Shown: one piece after another, positions 31,901 to 42,808 of the stretch
Layout: each line of letters opens with the position of its first letter
Position numbering within the stretch: the stretch's first letter is position 1
Assembly (NCBI GenBank): GCA_033557465.1
Contig: CM066039.1
Span: 397,129,440 to 397,193,439 of the forward strand
Direction: 5' to 3'
DNA length: 64,000 nucleotides
Source of the DNA: Ichthyophis bannanicus
Taxonomy: Eukaryota; Chordata; Amphibia; Gymnophiona; Ichthyophiidae
The notes under the pieces: generated by a model
Told to the model about the DNA's origin: nothing
What the model saw: only the letters and a program-made list of their open reading frames with translations
Database searches by the model: none
Translations under genes and position numbers: made by a program

Positions 31901-32020
31901 GGTGTATGTTTACTAAGCCAGGCAATGGTTAATCTGCGCTATTTGCAACTAGGTCTCATAGTATTCAATGGGACCTATTTTGCAGAGGTTAACAGTGAGC
32001 TCGGCTTAGTAAACATACCC
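31901..32020. mobile_element. MITE, about 120 bp
   Basis: GTATGTTTACTAAGCC at 31904-31919 is perfectly complementary to 32003-32018. The four bases CTAT occur just outside each end and may be the target duplication. Too short to code; the superfamily is not clear. Confidence 0.65.
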
Positions 32021-32355
32021 CTATATAACACGGACCAAATGCACAATCCATCATTTATATAGATAACCACTGAACTAACCCCGCCCACACCCCCACCCTA
32101 TAGAATATTCACTAATGGAGAATTCAGGCTCGTTCATTTCCCTTCCTCGAAATGTCACAAGTAGCACCCATAGCATTGCAATATCTCTCTGCTTATCCTT
32201 TAGTAACTCCAAATCTATTAGATAGAATACCTCATTATATCAATTCTTAACTCTCAGATTCAGGTCAGTTCCACCTTTGCAATGCCAGTCTCCTGCAGGT
32301 GAGAAATAATTGCTTAATGGCTCCCAGAAATTTAACTTCCCCTAAGTCTTCTGGG

Positions 32356-32570
32356 TGTGGAGGAGTAGCCTAGTGGTTAGAGCACCAGCTTGGTAACCAA
32401 GCGAACATTAGCACTCCTTGTGGCCTTGGGCCTCGGAAGAAAAGCCTGGAAATCTACTTCTAGTCACACTGCCAAAAACCACAGGAGCTGCTGGGTCACT
32501 AGGAGTCAGCATTGACTCAAAGGCACTCACTGCATTGCTTTGCAAGTCTTCAAGGCAGAAAATAGCACAT
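32356..32570 (+). mobile_element. tRNA-headed SINE with an RTE/BovB-like tail
   Basis: The head GGAGGAGTAGCCTAGTGGTT is that of the other SINEs, but after CTTGTGGCCTTGGGCCTCGG the body differs: AAGCCTGGAAATCTACTTCT and GGGTCACTAGGAGTCAGCAT. The latter resembles the terminal part of RTE/BovB LINEs and their SINE partners as I recall them. So it is either a second SINE family or a chimera. Confidence 0.55.
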
Positions 32571-32689
32571 AATATGAATTCTAGGACCCACGGGGGTGTA
32601 CTAGGACACTAAAATATTCTTCTTTCCTTAGAATGAGGAAATTGATGGCAGCAATGGGGTGAAGGGGAGATGCCTGGTCAAAAAGGCCT

Positions 32690-33010
32690 TGAAACAAAGA
32701 GAGGTGGTCTCCCAAGTCCACTTGGCCTAACCAGGAAAGAGAATTGAGAGAAGATCTAAAGAAAAGAACAAATGGAATCAGTACTAGTGGAGATCAAATC
32801 TAAGTTTTTCTTAGAAGTTCAAAAGACAAGACTTTGACTTTCATACTTTGGATACATCATGTGAAGAGAAAGATCATTAGAGAAAGGCATCATGCTTGGG
32901 AAGACTGAAGGTCAGTGCACAAGAGGGAGATGACTGGCAATGCAATGGATGAATACAATAACAGCATCTATGGATGTCATTCTATCAACCATTAGCTGTT
33001 TGACTGAAGA
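32690..33010 (+). mobile_element. RTE/BovB-like LINE fragment, C-terminal
   Basis: Plus-strand reading in shifting frames gives LGYIM, then HHAWED-type text; corrected by eye it recalls the RTE C-terminal pattern of a G-H-I-M block, an IMLGK block and a K-R-G-R block (here GKTEGQCTRGR). Stops are frequent. It may belong with the RTE-like tail just upstream. Confidence 0.45.
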
Positions 33011-33015
33011 CCAAA

Positions 33016-33055
33016 GTGACATTTTACTTACTAGATAATGTCCTTTCCTGCAGTC
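33016..33055. repeat. DIRS terminal segment complementary to 33608-33648
   Basis: GTGACATTTTACTTACTAGA opens a 40-bp stretch whose complement lies at 33608-33648 with about 2 mismatches. One copy is at the element edge and the other just beyond the recombinase end, as in the DIRS internal complementary region. Confidence 0.75.
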
Positions 33056-33189
33056 CAGCTAGACCAGTCCAGACAAGTGGGTTGTGTTCCCCTACCAACA
33101 GATTGGTAGAGACAAAGAACCAATGAAAAGCCCCAGTTTCAATGACATCACTCCCATGCCTCCATACGCCTCAGCCACCATACACAAAT

Positions 33190-33372
33190 AGGGATGTCCT
33201 ACATGGAGCGATGGGGGGGAGGAGCGGTGGGTGCACCCCTAAACAAAGACATGGGAAGGGGTGCACCTACTCCCTAAAGACATGGGAAGGGGTGCACCTA
33301 CTCCTGCCATATTGCTGGGCAGACTAGATGGACCATACTGGTCTTTATCTGCCATCATTTACTATGTTACTT
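33190..33372 (+). mobile_element. CR1 3'UTR fragment inside the DIRS element
   Basis: AGGAGCGGTGGGTGCACCCC and GGGCAGACTAGATGGACCAT show the subfamily C 3'UTR with about 1.5 copies of its 51-bp-type unit. It ends CATTTACTATGTTAC. Confidence 0.75.
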
Positions 33373-33649
33373 CAGTATCCATCGCAAAGCATATGGAAGA
33401 ACATGGCAGGCCTCACACAACCTCAACTTGGGCAGCAATGAGCAATCAAACATTAGAGAACTATGTACAGGAAAGCATAAAGAGAAGGCTGTTTATAGAA
33501 GATGAACCTGCAGAGCCAAATATAGGAATCATAGCAGATCCAAGGGTACCACCTCAGAATAACAGAGCAAATACAGTTCCAGAGGTGGGTCCTGGACTGG
33601 TCTAGTAGGACTGAAGGAAAGGACATTATCTGGTAAGTAAAATGTCACC

Positions 33650-34430
33650 TTCCATATTCCCTATTGTCCTGTTAGACTGGTCCAGTCAAGTGGGATGTAC
33701 CAAAGCTATGCCTCCTCTAGGCGGGAAGAAGACACAGCAGCTAGCACCTTAGAGGCAAAGGCCATGTCCGTCCAAGCATGGACATCCAAATGGACATGCT
33801 TGACAAAAATGGAGGTAATGCCCACATTGCTGCCTGACAAATGTCTGCAGGAGCTACCGAGCTCTGCTCCACCCACGAGGACGCTTGCACTCAGGTAGAA
33901 TGGGCGCGCAAACCTCCGAAACCAGTCGGTTCCACAAAAGATCCACCAAGGCAATGGCCTCCTTAACCAAATGCCCAATGCAGATTAAGCTCCCTTGCTG
34001 GCCCCATTGCGCGGGACAGCAAACTGCGCAAAAATATGGTCTAACTTACAAAAAATATTCATAACCTCTAAGAACCAGAGAAGTACCCTCCGGTCATCCA
34101 CAAGGCAAAGATCCTACCATTTCCCTGACACTGCCCTTTAGAGAAGGAGGTGCAAGCAAACTGCTTGGTTCAAATGAAGAGAGAAACCACTTCAGGGAAG
34201 AAGGGAGGCACAGGCCGAATGGAAACAGCCTCCTCAAAAACAGATAAATAAGGATCTCAGCAAGATGGATCCTACAGTTCAAAAAGCTGCCTTGCAGAAC
34301 AATCACAACCAAGAAGACTGTCTTGAGCATCAAGTCCTGCAGAATAGTGCACTTTATCAGTTCAAAGGGCTCTGACATCAGGGCCTTGAGCACCAGACAC
34401 AGATCCCAGGAAGGGATCACAGACCACAGG
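33650..34430 (-). pseudogene. DIRS tyrosine recombinase remnant
   Basis: 34094-34420 reads WDLCLVLKALMSEPFELIKC and LQDLMLKTVFLVVIV, matching the copy at 53537. 33706-33978 ends IFVKHVHLDVHAWTDMAFAS, the equivalent of the catalytic FVKHYRID, with Val where the Tyr nucleophile should be. The ARR-type arginine is also lost. Inactive. Confidence 0.7.
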
Positions 34431-34649
34431 GGAGGTCACAGACACTGAACCACCCCCCACCCCCCCGAAGAAGGTACGAAACATCCAAGTGTATGGCTAG
34501 AGACTTTCCAGCCAACGGCCCTCTGAAACAGGCTAAAACTGCCAAATGAACCTTTAGGACGCTAAGAGAAAAAAGGCCCTTCTCTTGACCATCCTGCAGA
34601 AAAAGTCAGACATGGAATCTTGGTCACTTCAGGAGCTAGCCACACCAGC

Positions 34650-35390
34650 ACTCAAGGCACCTGACCTGCCAGGTTGGTAGACCTTTCTGGGTTCCGAGCA
34701 GAGTGGAACACTGATGCCAGACAGTAGCCTGTATGTGCTAACCATCTCCTTACAGGAGCGTCATAAGTAAGAAGGGAGCCGGGCCCTCCAGGACAAGCAG
34801 CCCCCGACACAATAAGCCCTGAGAGGGAGGCAAGAGAAGAGGTGGCGATCACAGGCACTGCATCAGATCTATGCATCACGCTTTCCTTGGCCAACCCGGC
34901 ACCGCCAGAATAATACTTCTCGGATGGTGTGCCATACACCGAATTACAAATACCACCAGGGGCCATGAAGGAAACACCTATAGCAGGTGCTGACCTGGTC
35001 AGGGTTGAGGCAGAGCACCGAGGCCTTCGAACCCATTCTCCATGCAGGAGTGGATACCTTTCAGACCCCTTTCAGGGTGACCCAGTGGGGCAGAAACAAC
35101 TGAAAACCCCTCCTGACTCAACTCCCACTTTCCTGGGACCAGAGAGAGTGCCAGCTGAGAAAATCTGTTTCCACAGTATCCACCCCGGCAATGTGCAGAG
35201 CCGACAAACTATAAGGCTGTTTGTCACCCAGGGAAATAGGAGTGTCATCTCCAGGGCTACCCCTCGTGCCACCTTGCCACACAACATAAGCTACCACCGT
35301 GGCATTATCTGAGAACACATGAGTCATCCAACCCTCGACCGGGGTTTGGAGACGCAGAAAAGTCAACTTGATGGTCTTCACTTCAGGGCA
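34650..35390 (-). pseudogene. DIRS RNase H remnant and linker
   Basis: 35118-35381 reads VFSDNATVVAYVVWQGGT and ALHIAGVDTVETDFLSWHS, the RNase H core (DN) and the HIPG-like end typical of DIRS and Gypsy RNase H. The linker follows at 34652-34966 with frame breaks. Confidence 0.7.
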
Positions 35391-35829
35391 GTTGATGGAT
35401 CACACTGCCTCCCTGTGGTTCTAACAGTCTTTAGCAATGGGCTTCCCAGCCTGAGAGACTGGCATTCTTCACCAGAAGGATCCATGTGCAATTGTCCAGC
35501 GGCACCCCTTCCTCAGAAGATGGGGCTGCTGCCACCACCGCAGGCTGGCCTTCACCATCATTGGGAGCAGGAGCCTGAGCTTGAACTGCTGATGAAGATC
35601 AACCCAGATTCTGGGAGCCACTGTGAACAAAATAGCGCAAGGCAATCCAATAGTCCTGACTTTCTCTATTGGCAGAAAGACTTGCACACTCAAGTATTGA
35701 AAACGTGCTCCCAGGAATTCCAGGAATTGGAAATGCAACAGCTGGCTCTTCCCCGAACGATCACCTAACCGAGGCTCATCAGAAAGGACACCACTCAGAG
35801 AGTTACCTGAGATGCCTTTGAAGGAGAAT

Positions 35830-36188
35830 GGGCTCAGATGATCCAGTAGCCAGATATGGGTGCACACAAATATCTTGCCACCACAGCACCAAAAACACCA
35901 CCACCATGACCTTGGAGAACGTCCTTTGGGCAGTGGAGAGTCCTAATGGAAGGGTGGCAAACTGAAGGGAAGAGCCAAGCATGGCAAAACACAGATACTT
36001 GCTGATCCCCCATATTGGGATATGAAAATATACCTGGACCGAAACCAGAGATGCCTGAAATCCCCTCTGCGCACCGCTTGAATCCTGGATCGCAACGTTT
36101 CCATCCAGAAAGCCATGACATGCAAACGTTTATTGACACACTTGAGGTCCAGCATGGGCCAGAATGTTCTTACTCTGTCTGCCACCAC
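35830..36188 (-). pseudogene. DIRS reverse transcriptase remnant
   Basis: 35943-36188 reads RTFWPMLDLKCVNKRLHV, WMETLRSRIQAVRRGDF and RYIFISQYGG, the DIRS version of the R-P-V-L-D-L-K-x-L-N motif, the METLRS stretch and the strand before the palm. A second frame (35834-36139) overlaps it with shifts. The catalytic YxDD part is not readable. Confidence 0.68.
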
Positions 36189-36590
36189 AAAATTTTATTT
36201 ATTTATTTTTTATTTTAGAACACATTTATATACCGCTGCTTCCAGCGATCAGCAGCGGTTTGATTCTTCTTTTGGGAGATGTCGATCAGGACAGGGTGGG
36301 GGAGTATATACACAGGTCTGAGGGGGTCACTGCACACATGGTTAATGTTTTGGGGCATGGAGTTAAACATATTTACATTTATACAATACATATTTACACA
36401 TTTTAGAATTCACATTTTTACATGGCTATACATAGTTACACATAAGGCGGATTCAAAAAGTATATATTTATCAGTTTACTTTGCTATGGTTCCATGGAAT
36501 TTGCGACTTATGGCTGGTTGTAGTAGCATTTAAATAGGTGGGTTTTTAACTCTTTCCTGAAACTTTTAAAATAAATGGAATACCTGCCCC
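36187..36590 (-). mobile_element. L2 3' end inserted in the DIRS RT
   Basis: The plus strand starts ATTTATTTATTTTTTATTTT and ATATACCGCTGCTTCCAGCG (terminal stem). Upstream the minus strand reads FKSFRKELKTHLFKCYYNQP, the L2 C-terminus. About 400 bp survive. Confidence 0.75.
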
Positions 36591-36839
36591 TACCCTGATC
36601 ATCCGAGGGAACGGGCACCACTGCCTTCAGGAAAGACAACTTGTCCAAGGTGATCCACCCAACAGCTCTATTGTTTGCAGACCCAAAAGGTGAGAAGACG
36701 CAAGCGGTTGAGATTGGCTCTTTGCATTCCAGGCCATAGCCGTACTGAATGGGGACTATCATTGATCATTGATGATCATTGGTGACCCAGTCCTGTTCCC
36801 GAAGAAGAGGCGAAGCCTGCCCTCAATCAAAGGACACAG

Positions 36840-37430
36840 GGAATGAGGCCTCAAGCCTTCATTGCACAGCCTGGGAAGGTCCTCCTCCGGATGGGACCGG
36901 GTCCCTGGGCCCCAGTGCTCCACGCAAGGACTGAGAACAAGTCCAAAGTCATTAAGCAGAGGGGAAGAAAGGCTTTCCAGGCAGGTAGCAATGGCAGTCC
37001 CAATATCCCCGGGAGTCCAACCAGCGCACCTGCAAGGAGCAGCCAGAGGCTGATGGAAAAGGGGCTCCTGCCAACTTTACAGGCCCCCTTGGACCTGTCC
37101 TCCAGAAGGTGGTAATTTTTCATCTTGCCCAGGTCCTTCACCAGCTTCATCAAACTGGACCCAACAGAAGCATCTTTCTAAGGCCAGATGAGCAACCAGG
37201 TTTTGGGAAGGTGGGTCTGCTGCCCTGTGTCTGTGCCAAGCCAAGCCAACGCAACGCTTTGTTGCCATTGATAAGGCACAATCCCTGGCCACTAGATGTA
37301 CCAAGCCATACATGGCATCAGAAAGAAAGGCCATAGCCGAATCCAAAAGAGGGGTAGAATTACTCGGCTGAGGAGACTGAATACACTTGAGCAGAGCTCG
37401 AAACATCAGGCCTGCACATGCTTCCAACCG
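36840..37430 (-). pseudogene. DIRS gag-like region remnant
   Basis: 37077-37427 includes SAMAFLSDAMYGLVHLVARD and LAWHRHRAADPPSQNLVAHL, similar to the LSDAMYDLVR and LRNW-type stretches that I know from vertebrate DIRS first ORFs. Residual coding only. Confidence 0.55.
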
Positions 37431-37494
37431 AAGAATAACAGTCGCCGCCGGTGAACTAGATCTTCAACACTAATCCACCTTTCGGTCCAGAGTA

Positions 37495-37670
37495 TCTTTT
37501 AAGGACGATCCACCTTCCACAGGAATGGTGGTCCATCTGGTAGCCCCCGCCGTCCCCCTGGGAGGCCCCGCACTTGCCTGACTGGCCCAGAGCCCAGTGC
37601 CCCAGCTCTGCAGAGCTGCAAGAAAGAACAGCGTTTCCCTTCTCTTCCACGGATCTGTTAAAATTGAGAA
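37495..37670. mobile_element. Fragment related to one arm of the hAT-like palindrome
   Basis: GCAGAGCTGCAAGAAAGAAC, GCGTTTCCCTTCTCTTCCAC and ATCTGTTAAAATTGAG track the text at 24940-24985. Only one arm is present and no termini are seen. Confidence 0.55.
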
Positions 37671-38105
37671 AAAATGTTGACATTGGCATTTAAACCTTCC
37701 CCTAGGCATGAAGATGTGACCCCAGGTTCCCTCTGCTGCCCCCCAATCTGGTGTATTTACTTCACCTCTCTAAGGCAGCCTGCTATTGCTGCCCTGGCCA
37801 AACATTGCCATTCATGCTGGGATCAACCCACGTCAGAGCAGGTAAAAAAAAGCAGTTAAAGTAATTGCGTTATGATGCTGGAGCAGTAGGGGAAGTAGCA
37901 GGGGGAGAGAAAGAGATTCTGGATTGATAGGAGGAAGAGAGGGAGGGGTGATGGACTGTGGGGGGAGATAAATTGAGAATGGGGAGGGGTCCTTTAAATC
38001 CATTGAGATTAATCATACAATTAGAATTTTTAATTGATGCTCACCCCTAATTAGTGTGCAAATTGCTTTCCTTGGTACAATCTGGAATTAAATTCTTCAA
38101 AGTAA
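37671..38105. other. No gene recognised
   Basis: Mostly low-complexity purine-rich sequence near 37870-37990; no supported feature. Confidence 0.5.
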
Positions 38106-38480
38106 AAGTAACACAGTATATGACGGCAGATAAAGACCAGTATAATCCATCTAGTCTGCCCAGCAAGGTGGCAAGAGCAGGTGCACCTGCCGCTCCGTTC
38201 AGATCACCCCTCCCCATGCCTTTGTTTAGGGGTGTATGCACTGCTCCGTGCAGGTCACCCCTCCCCATGCCTTTGTTTAGGGGTGTACCCACCGCTCCAT
38301 GCAGGTCACCCCTCCCCATGCCTTTGTTTAGGGGTGTATGCACCGCTCCGTGCAGGTCACCCCTCCCCATGCCTTTGTTTAGGGGTGTACCCACCGCTCC
38401 ATGCAGGTCACCCCTCCACATGCCTTTGTTTAGGGGTGTACCCACCACTTCGTATAGGTCTCCCCTATTTGTTCAGATAT
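38106..38480 (-). mobile_element. CR1 subfamily C 3'UTR with expanded repeat
   Basis: Starts with ATGACGGCAGATAAAGACCA and the tract ATCTAGTCTGCCCAGCAAGG, then a tandem array. CR1 resumes at 40357 after an insertion. Confidence 0.8.
38200..38460. repeat. 51-bp minisatellite within a CR1 3'UTR, about 5 units
   Basis: The word TTTGTTTAGGGGTGTA occurs at 38221, 38272, 38323, 38374 and 38425, exactly 51 bp apart. Alternate units differ (GTATGCAC against GTACCCAC), so the array grew by two-unit steps. 51 is a multiple of 3, so long frames on both strands (38047-38448 minus, 38054-38482 plus) are artefacts. Confidence 0.9.
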
Positions 38481-39059
38481 AAGAGAGAAAGAAAGATTAC
38501 CAGATTTCTACATTACTATACTCCAGTGCCAACCGCCAGGCGCATTAGGAACTATTACAATCTGCCTATTTAGAACCCATAGCAAACCCTCCGTATCATA
38601 ACAACACTACCAGGACTCACAAAGCACCATAGTCTACCTAACAAAAGGCAACATAGCAAATATTAAACAAATACAAAGACGCACATTTCCCAGAGCTGAC
38701 ATATTCCAGTTAATAAATTCAAAGTAGAAAAGTATTTTTCTAGCTTTTGTTGTTTGTGCATTTTATTTTTCAGTTACAACTGCTCCATTCACTTTCTTCT
38801 GGTTTCTTCGTGTCTTCGGCTAACTCTCCATTGTCTGCTGTCCGTTTGTCCTTTCTTCTCTCTTCTAGTTTTTTCCATTCTCTCTCTCTATATCTGCTTT
38901 AACATACTAATCTTTCTCCTTTTGATCTTTCCTCATTCCTATTTCATCCACTCAAATTTCACCCCTCCATCCTCAATCCCCACTTATTCTACCAATTCCC
39001 AGCCAATCGTAGATTTGTCTTCCCTCCCACACAAAATATTTTCCCCTCTCCATCCTCAC

Positions 39060-40090
39060 TCCCTGTGACCCATCCCATTCTAGTCCTCCCCCAACATCAG
39101 CTCCCTTCTAGTTCCAGTCCCACCCAGCATCTGCTCCCTTCTAGTCCCTGCATCAGCCTATTTCCAGTCCTAGCCCCCCATCAGTCCATTTCCAATCCTA
39201 GCCCCCCATCAGCCCATTTCCAATTGTATCCTAGCCCCTCCATCAGCCCATTTACAGTCCTAGCTCCCCCCACTCAGCCTATTTCCAGTCCAAGCCCCCC
39301 TCCACATCAGGTATTTTCAGTTCAAGCCCCCCCTCCACTCAGCCCATTTCCAGTCCTATCCTAGCCCCACCATCAGCCCATTTCCAACCCTAGCTCCCCA
39401 TCAGCCAATTTTCAGTCCTAGCTCCCCTTCACTTAGCCAATTTCTGGTCCAAGCCCCCCACTCAGCCCATTTCCTGTCGTAGCTCCCCTATTAACCTATG
39501 TCCAGTCCTAGCCCCTCCATGAGTCCATTTCAATCCAAGCCCCCCCCAACAGCCCATGTCCAGTCCTATCCTAGCCCCTCCATCAGCCCATTTCCAGTCC
39601 TTCCTAGCTCCACCGTCAGCCCATTTCCAGTCCTAGCTCCCCTCCACTCAGCCCATTTCCAGTCCTAGCTCCCCCCCCCCACTAAGCCCATTTCCAATCC
39701 AAGCCCCCCATGAGCCTATTTCTAATCCTAACCCCTCCATGAGTCCATTCCAATCCGCCCCCAACAGCCCATTTCCAATCCTAGCTCCCTATCAGCCCAT
39801 GTCCAGTCATTTCCTATCCTAGCCCCTCCATAAGCCCATTTCCAGTCCTATCTCCCCCCCCCCCACTCAGCCCATTTCCAGTCCAAGCCCTCCTCCTGAT
39901 CAGCTATTTCCAGTTCAATCCCCCCTCCACTCAGCCCATTTCCAGTCCTAGTTCCCTCCCCCAGCCCATTTCCTGTCCTAGCTCCCCCAAGCAGCCCATT
40001 TCCAGTCCAAGCCCCCCTTCCCATCAGTTATTTCCTTTTCAAGCCCCCCCTCCATTCAGCCCATTTCCAGTCCTAGCTTTCTCGCCCAGC
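39060..40090. repeat. C-rich minisatellite, unit about 28 bp
   Basis: Repeats of CAGCCCATTTCCAGTCCTAG followed by CTCCCC-type runs, about 35 copies of varying length. The complement of the array at 25200-26430. Reading frames here are low-complexity Ser/Pro and not genes. Confidence 0.85.
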
Positions 40091-40096
40091 CCATTT

Positions 40097-40170
40097 GTAC
40101 TGAAGTTTAGAATGCTGCCGCGCTGAGGTCAAAGGGGACTTCAGTGCGGCAGCGTTCTAAACTTCAATAC
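40097..40170. repeat. Hairpin near the right end of the reversed hAT-like element
   Basis: GTACTGAAGTTTAGAATGCT opens a 25-bp arm whose complement ends at 40170 with two mismatches. A second hairpin follows: AGCTGCCAAAG at 40171 and CTTTGGCAGCT at 40204. Confidence 0.75.
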
Positions 40171-40756
40171 AGCTGCCAAAGTGAAGGAAAAGGACACACT
40201 TCTCTTTGGCAGCTGTTAGAGGTGTGCCGGGGCCTCTCCGGCTCCTGCTAAAGCCACCCTGCTTGCGATTCAGTGTGGGATGTTGTTGGCGCAGGGCCCC
40301 CTGAAGCGTGGAGCCCTTGGTGAACATCATTATTGCACAATGGACAGGCCGGCCCTGGATCCACTGTGTCTGTCCCATGCCATTTTGAATTCTGTCACTG
40401 TGTTTGCGCCCACCACTTCCATCGGGAGGGCACTGCAAGCATCCACCATCCTTTCAGTGAAAAAGTATTTCCTCACATTGCCTTTCAGTTTACCCACTTG
40501 CAGCTTCATGTTATGCCCTGTAGTTTTACAGCTTCCTCATCTTTGGAAGAGGTTTGTTTGTTCATTACAACTCTTTAAGTATCTAAAAGTCTGAATCATA
40601 TTTCCCCTGTCCCTCCTCTCCTCCAGAGTGTACATATTTAGGTCTTCAAGTCTCTTCCCATAATTCTTCTGACGCAGGCTCCAAATCATTTTGTTCACCT
40701 TCCTCTGAACCGCTTCTGGCCCTTTCTATATCCTTTGCGAGATATGGTCTCCAAAA

Positions 40757-41704
40757 CTAAACACAATATTCCAAGTGAGGCCTCACCAGTGACTTGTACA
40801 GTGGCATTAGTACCTCATCCTTTCTGCTGATAATTACTCTTTGTATGCAACCCAGCAGCCTTCTGGCTTTTGCCACCACCTTGTCAAACTGTTTCGCCAC
40901 CTTGAGATCGTTAGAAACAATCACTCCATGGTCCTTCTCCTGGTCTGTGCACACCAATCTCTCGCCCCCTATTGCATACAATTCCCTTGGATTTCTGCTT
41001 CCCAAGTGCATGACGCTGCACTTTTTCACATGAAATCTTAACTGCCAAGCATTAGACCATTCTTCCAGCTTTTGTAGATCTTTCCTCATGTTCCCCACTC
41101 CCTCAGGAGAGTCTACTCTGTTGCAAATTTTCTTGTCATCTGCAAAAAGACAGACTTTTCCATTCAGCCCTTTGGCAATATAACTCACAAATATATTGAA
41201 CAGTACCGATCCCAGCACCAAATCCTGGGCCACACCACTAATCACTTTCCTTTCATCCGAGTGAGTTCCGTTTACTGTCACCTTCTGTCACCTGTCAGTC
41301 AACCAATTTCTGATCCAGTTCACCACATTTGGACCCATCCCTAAGCTGTTGAGTTTATTGATAAGCCTCCTATGAGGAACAGTATGAAATGCTTTGCTGA
41401 AATATAGGTAGATCACATCCATTGCATGCCCTTGATCTAGTTCTCTGGTCACCCAGTCAAAAAACTCAATCAGATTTGTTTGGCATGATCGTCCTTTGGT
41501 AAAACCACATTGCCTCAGATCATGCAACCTACTGGTTTCGAGCAAGTCCACTATTCTCTCTTTCAGGAGCACCTCCATTACTTTTTCCACTACCGAGATA
41601 AGGCTTACTGGCCTGTAGTTTGTCACTTCTTCCCTATTACCACTTTTGTGAAGAGGTACCACATCAGCCCTTCTCCAGTCCTGTGGAATTTCTCCTGTCT
41701 CCAA
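40757..41704 (-). pseudogene. CR1 reverse transcriptase in two frames
   Basis: 41288-41704 (138 codons) reads RRADVVPLHKSGNREEVTNY, PVSLISVVEKVMEVLLKE and VIYLYFSKAFHTVPHRRLIN; the palm Asp of YLDFSKAFD is changed to Tyr and His. 40757-41281 (174 codons) reads VNGTHSDERKVISGVAQDLV, KVCLFADDKKICNRVDSP with FADD intact, and ends RPHLEYCV. The two are shifted at about 41285. Confidence 0.82.
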
Positions 41705-41842
41705 GGATCTATTAAAAAAATTCCTTTAATGGCCCTGCAAGAACCTCTCTGAATTCTTTCAGTATCCTGGGATGTATCCCATCTGGTCCCATAGCCTTGT
41801 CCACTTTCAGTTTTGCAAGCTCTTCTAACACATCATCTTTTA

Positions 41843-42069
41843 TTTTATTTTACAGTTTTTTTATACTGCTTTATCATTTCAATCAGTGGTTTACATTGGA
41901 ACTTAAACTGGGGAATGTACATTAAACAGGGACATTGATAACTTGGATTTTTCTGAGCAGTGGAGGGTTAAGTGACTTGCCCAAGGCCACAAGGAGTGCT
42001 AGTGGGAATTGTACCCTGGTCTCTTGGTTTCCAAGCCAGTGCTCTAACCATTAGGCTACTCCTCCACTC
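41843..42069 (-). mobile_element. SINE, older variant, full length
   Basis: The complement has GGAGGAGTAGCCTAATGGTT, then AGAGCACTGGCTTGGAAACC, a tRNA-like anticodon-arm region better preserved than in the other SINEs. It continues with GGGTACAATTCCC (B box), CTTGGGCAAGTCACTTAACC (even closer to the MIR core) and an L2-type tail. Inserted in the CR1 linker. Confidence 0.82.
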
Positions 42070-42808
42070 TGTGTTTGTGAATGGTGTGGTATCTACTCCA
42101 TTCCCATCTGTATATTTGTCAATCATAGGTGGTCCTTCTCCAGAATTTTCTTTAGTAAAAACTGAACAGAAGTATTTGTTTAGCTTTTTCACTTTTTCAA
42201 TGTCACTTTCCATGAATCCTTTCCCAGCACTTTTGAGTCCTGCAATTCTACCTCTGATTTTGCTCTTCTCCCGAATATACCTGAAAAAGCTTTTGTCGCC
42301 ACACTTCACATCTTTAGCCATCTTTTCTTCTGCCTTTGATTTTGCTGTCCTTATTTCTCTTTGGTCTCTTTTAGTTTGATCTTGTATTCTTTTCTGTGTT
42401 CCTCTGTTTGCGAGCTTCTGAATTTTGTGAAAGCTGTGTTTTTTGCCTTTATTTGTGCAGCCACTTCTTTGGAGAACCAAATAGGTTTCCTTTTCCTCTT
42501 GTTTTTATTTACTTTCCTTACATATGTATCTGTTGCACCTTTTATTGTCTCCTTTAGTTTATATCATTGCAATTCCACTTCCCCAATCCCCTCCCACACT
42601 GCCAACTCCTCCTTCAGGTACTTGGCCATTTTACTGAAGTCATTGTTTTTGAAGTCTAGGATTTTGAACTTGCAGTGAGGGGATTTCACCTTGACTTTTA
42701 TATTATACCACACCGTGTGATGATCGCTGCTGCTCACATGGGCACCCACCCGTATATTCGACATGCTATCTCTGTTGGTGAGCACTAAATCCAACACCGA
42801 GCACACTG

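Larger units (their letters stand above)
33016..37440 (-). mobile_element. DIRS-type retrotransposon, decayed, 4.4 kb
   Basis: Minus-strand order from 37440 downward: gag-like region, RT, RNase H, recombinase, internal complementary region, terminal repeat. DIRS elements integrate through a tyrosine recombinase from a circular intermediate and make no target duplication. Two foreign pieces are inside: an L2 3' end (36187-36590) and a CR1 3' end (33190-33372). Stops and shifts are throughout. Confidence 0.8.
38481..40356. mobile_element. Relative of the hAT-like element, reversed, inserted in CR1
   Basis: AGTATTTTTCTAGCTTTTGT at about 38730 and the pyrimidine-rich text after it match the complement of 26440-26570. 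The array at 39060-40090 is the complement of the 25200-26430 minisatellite. The right end GGCCGGCCCTG at 40346-40356 looks like a hAT terminus (complement CAGGGCCGGCC). I found no matching left terminus or duplication. Confidence 0.65.
40357..42808 (-). mobile_element. CR1 LINE, subfamily C, endonuclease end to C-terminus
   Basis: Continuation of 38106-38480. From 42808 downward the minus strand reads SVLDLVLTNRDSMSNIRVG and AHVSSSDHHTVWYN (endonuclease end with its SDH motif), the linker (KVKKLNKYFCSVFTKENSG), RT (41288-41704 and 40757-41281) and C-terminal domain. A SINE interrupts it at 41843-42069. The 5' end is lost at 42808. Confidence 0.85.

Noticed and set aside
38047..38482. 130 to 142-codon frames on both strands
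   Set aside because: The 51-bp repeat is divisible by 3, so open frames extend automatically.
41972..42379. 135-codon plus frame
   Set aside because: Antisense of CR1 linker joined to a SINE.
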